Positions 6,820 through 7,387 of a stretch of 7,387 nucleotides of DNA are shown here, in pieces. Position 1 is the stretch's first letter. Every line of letters starts with the position of its first letter. The DNA is from Sphingomonas sp. CCH9-E2. Its GTDB lineage: Bacteria > Pseudomonadota > Alphaproteobacteria > Sphingomonadales > Sphingomonadaceae. The position numbers were made by a program, and so were the translations under genes. Below the pieces are notes generated by a model. That model was not told the origin of the DNA. It was given only the letters and a program-made list of their open reading frames with translations, and did not search any database. Location: positions 1 through 7,387 of the forward strand of contig NZ_LSJM01000236.1 of assembly GCF_001557215.1 (NCBI RefSeq), given 5' to 3'.

Positions 6820-7387
6820 ATGGCCGATGCTGCCCCGCCACCGCCACGTCGCGCGCTCGGCTTCTGGCCGACGCTGGCGCTGGTGGTCGGCAACATGATC
6901 GGATCGGGCATCTATTTGCTGCCCGCTACGCTCGCGCCGCTGGGGACCAACGCGCTGATCGGCTGGGGCGCGACGATTGCCGGGGCGATGACGCTGGCGT
7001 TCGTGTTCGCCCGGCTCGCGGCAAAGCTGCCCTGCGCGGGCGGCCCCTATGCCTTTGCCGATGCGGCATTCGGGCCGGTCGTCGGCTTCGCGGTTGCGTG
7101 GAGCTACTGGATCCTGATCTGGGCGGGCAATGGCGCGCTGGCGATCGCAGTGGTGAGCGCACTCAGCGTGCCGTTTCCGGACATCGCGAGCGGGCCGCCG
7201 GCCTTCTTCACGGCGCTGCTGCTCGTCTGGACCTTGGTCGCGGTCAACATGCGCGGCGTGGTGCTGGCCGGGCGAATCCAGCTGGTGACGACGGTGACGA
7301 AGCTCGTCCCGCTGGTTGCGGTGATCCTGCTCGCGCTCTGGCTGCTGCTCGCCAAGGGCGGGTCGGCAATCGCGGCCAACCCGCCGG
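6820..7387 (+). CDS. APC-superfamily amino-acid transporter, AdiC-like (3' partial)
   Basis: Translation from ATG 6820 stays open to the right edge, giving 189 residues and the first five or so transmembrane helices. The ATG is the first start in frame; the bases before it hold no clear Shine-Dalgarno. TM1 carries the broken-helix substrate motif GNMIGSGIYLLPATLAPLG (24-42), followed by LPCAGGPYAFADAAFG (70-85) and SYWILIWAGNGALA (95-108). Against Escherichia coli AdiC, recalled from memory, the two align without gaps in this part with a constant offset of three: AdiC N22, S26, G27, Y93 and N101 are N25, S29, G30, Y96 and N104 here. AdiC exchanges arginine for agmatine. However, pocket residues AdiC A96, C97 and M104 correspond to L99, I100 and A107, so the substrate may be another amino acid or polyamine. 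The other pocket residues (AdiC W202, E208, W293) lie outside the window. It is divergent from the sulfotransferase, with 91 bases between starts. Confidence 0.88.
   Translation, partial: MADAAPPPPRRALGFWPTLALVVGNMIGSGIYLLPATLAPLGTNALIGWGATIAGAMTLAFVFARLAAKLPCAGGPYAFADAAFGPVVGFAVAWSYWILIWAGNGALAIAVVSALSVPFPDIASGPPAFFTALLLVWTLVAVNMRGVVLAGRIQLVTTVTKLVPLVAVILLALWLLLAKGGSAIAANPP

Overview
The window looks like chromosomal DNA from an alphaproteobacterium of the sphingomonad type. The evidence is the high GC content, strong GC bias at third codon positions, a TonB-dependent receptor with the 'EIVVTAQKRDENIQSVP' style of TonB box and plug, and a TPR-sulfotransferase fusion of a kind I remember from sphingomonad genomes. 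The assignment is inference from style, not from a marker gene.

Layout, left to right. (1) Positions 3-788, plus strand: the periplasmic SGNH domain at the C-terminal end of an OafA-type membrane acyltransferase, cut by the left edge. (2) Positions 789-1511: about 720 bases without a convincing intact gene. On the minus strand, three protein-like segments in different frames (1379 down to 998) may be a decayed or frameshifted small gene. (3) Positions 1512-2489, plus strand: a cytoplasmic beta-propeller-like protein of unknown function with repeated His-containing motifs about 49 residues apart. (4) A hairpin at 2492-2522 lies between two convergent genes. (5) Positions 5045-2538, minus strand: an intact 835-residue TonB-dependent outer-membrane receptor. 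(6) Positions 6728-5148, minus strand: a 526-residue TPR-sulfotransferase, upstream of the receptor in the same direction with a 97-102 base gap. (7) A 91-base divergent intergenic region carries a perfect 15-base palindrome next to the sulfotransferase start. (8) Positions 6820-7387, plus strand: the first 189 residues of an APC-superfamily amino-acid transporter that aligns closely with AdiC, cut by the right edge.

The most suggestive unit is the pair TPR-sulfotransferase then TonB receptor, possibly one transcription unit, facing a beta-propeller gene across a shared terminator-like hairpin. The acyltransferase and the transporter are probably independent neighbours. I see no rRNA, tRNA, CRISPR array, insertion sequence or phage gene. 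The unexplained parts are the beta-propeller protein, the possible gene remnant at 998-1379 and the palindrome at 6732-6746.
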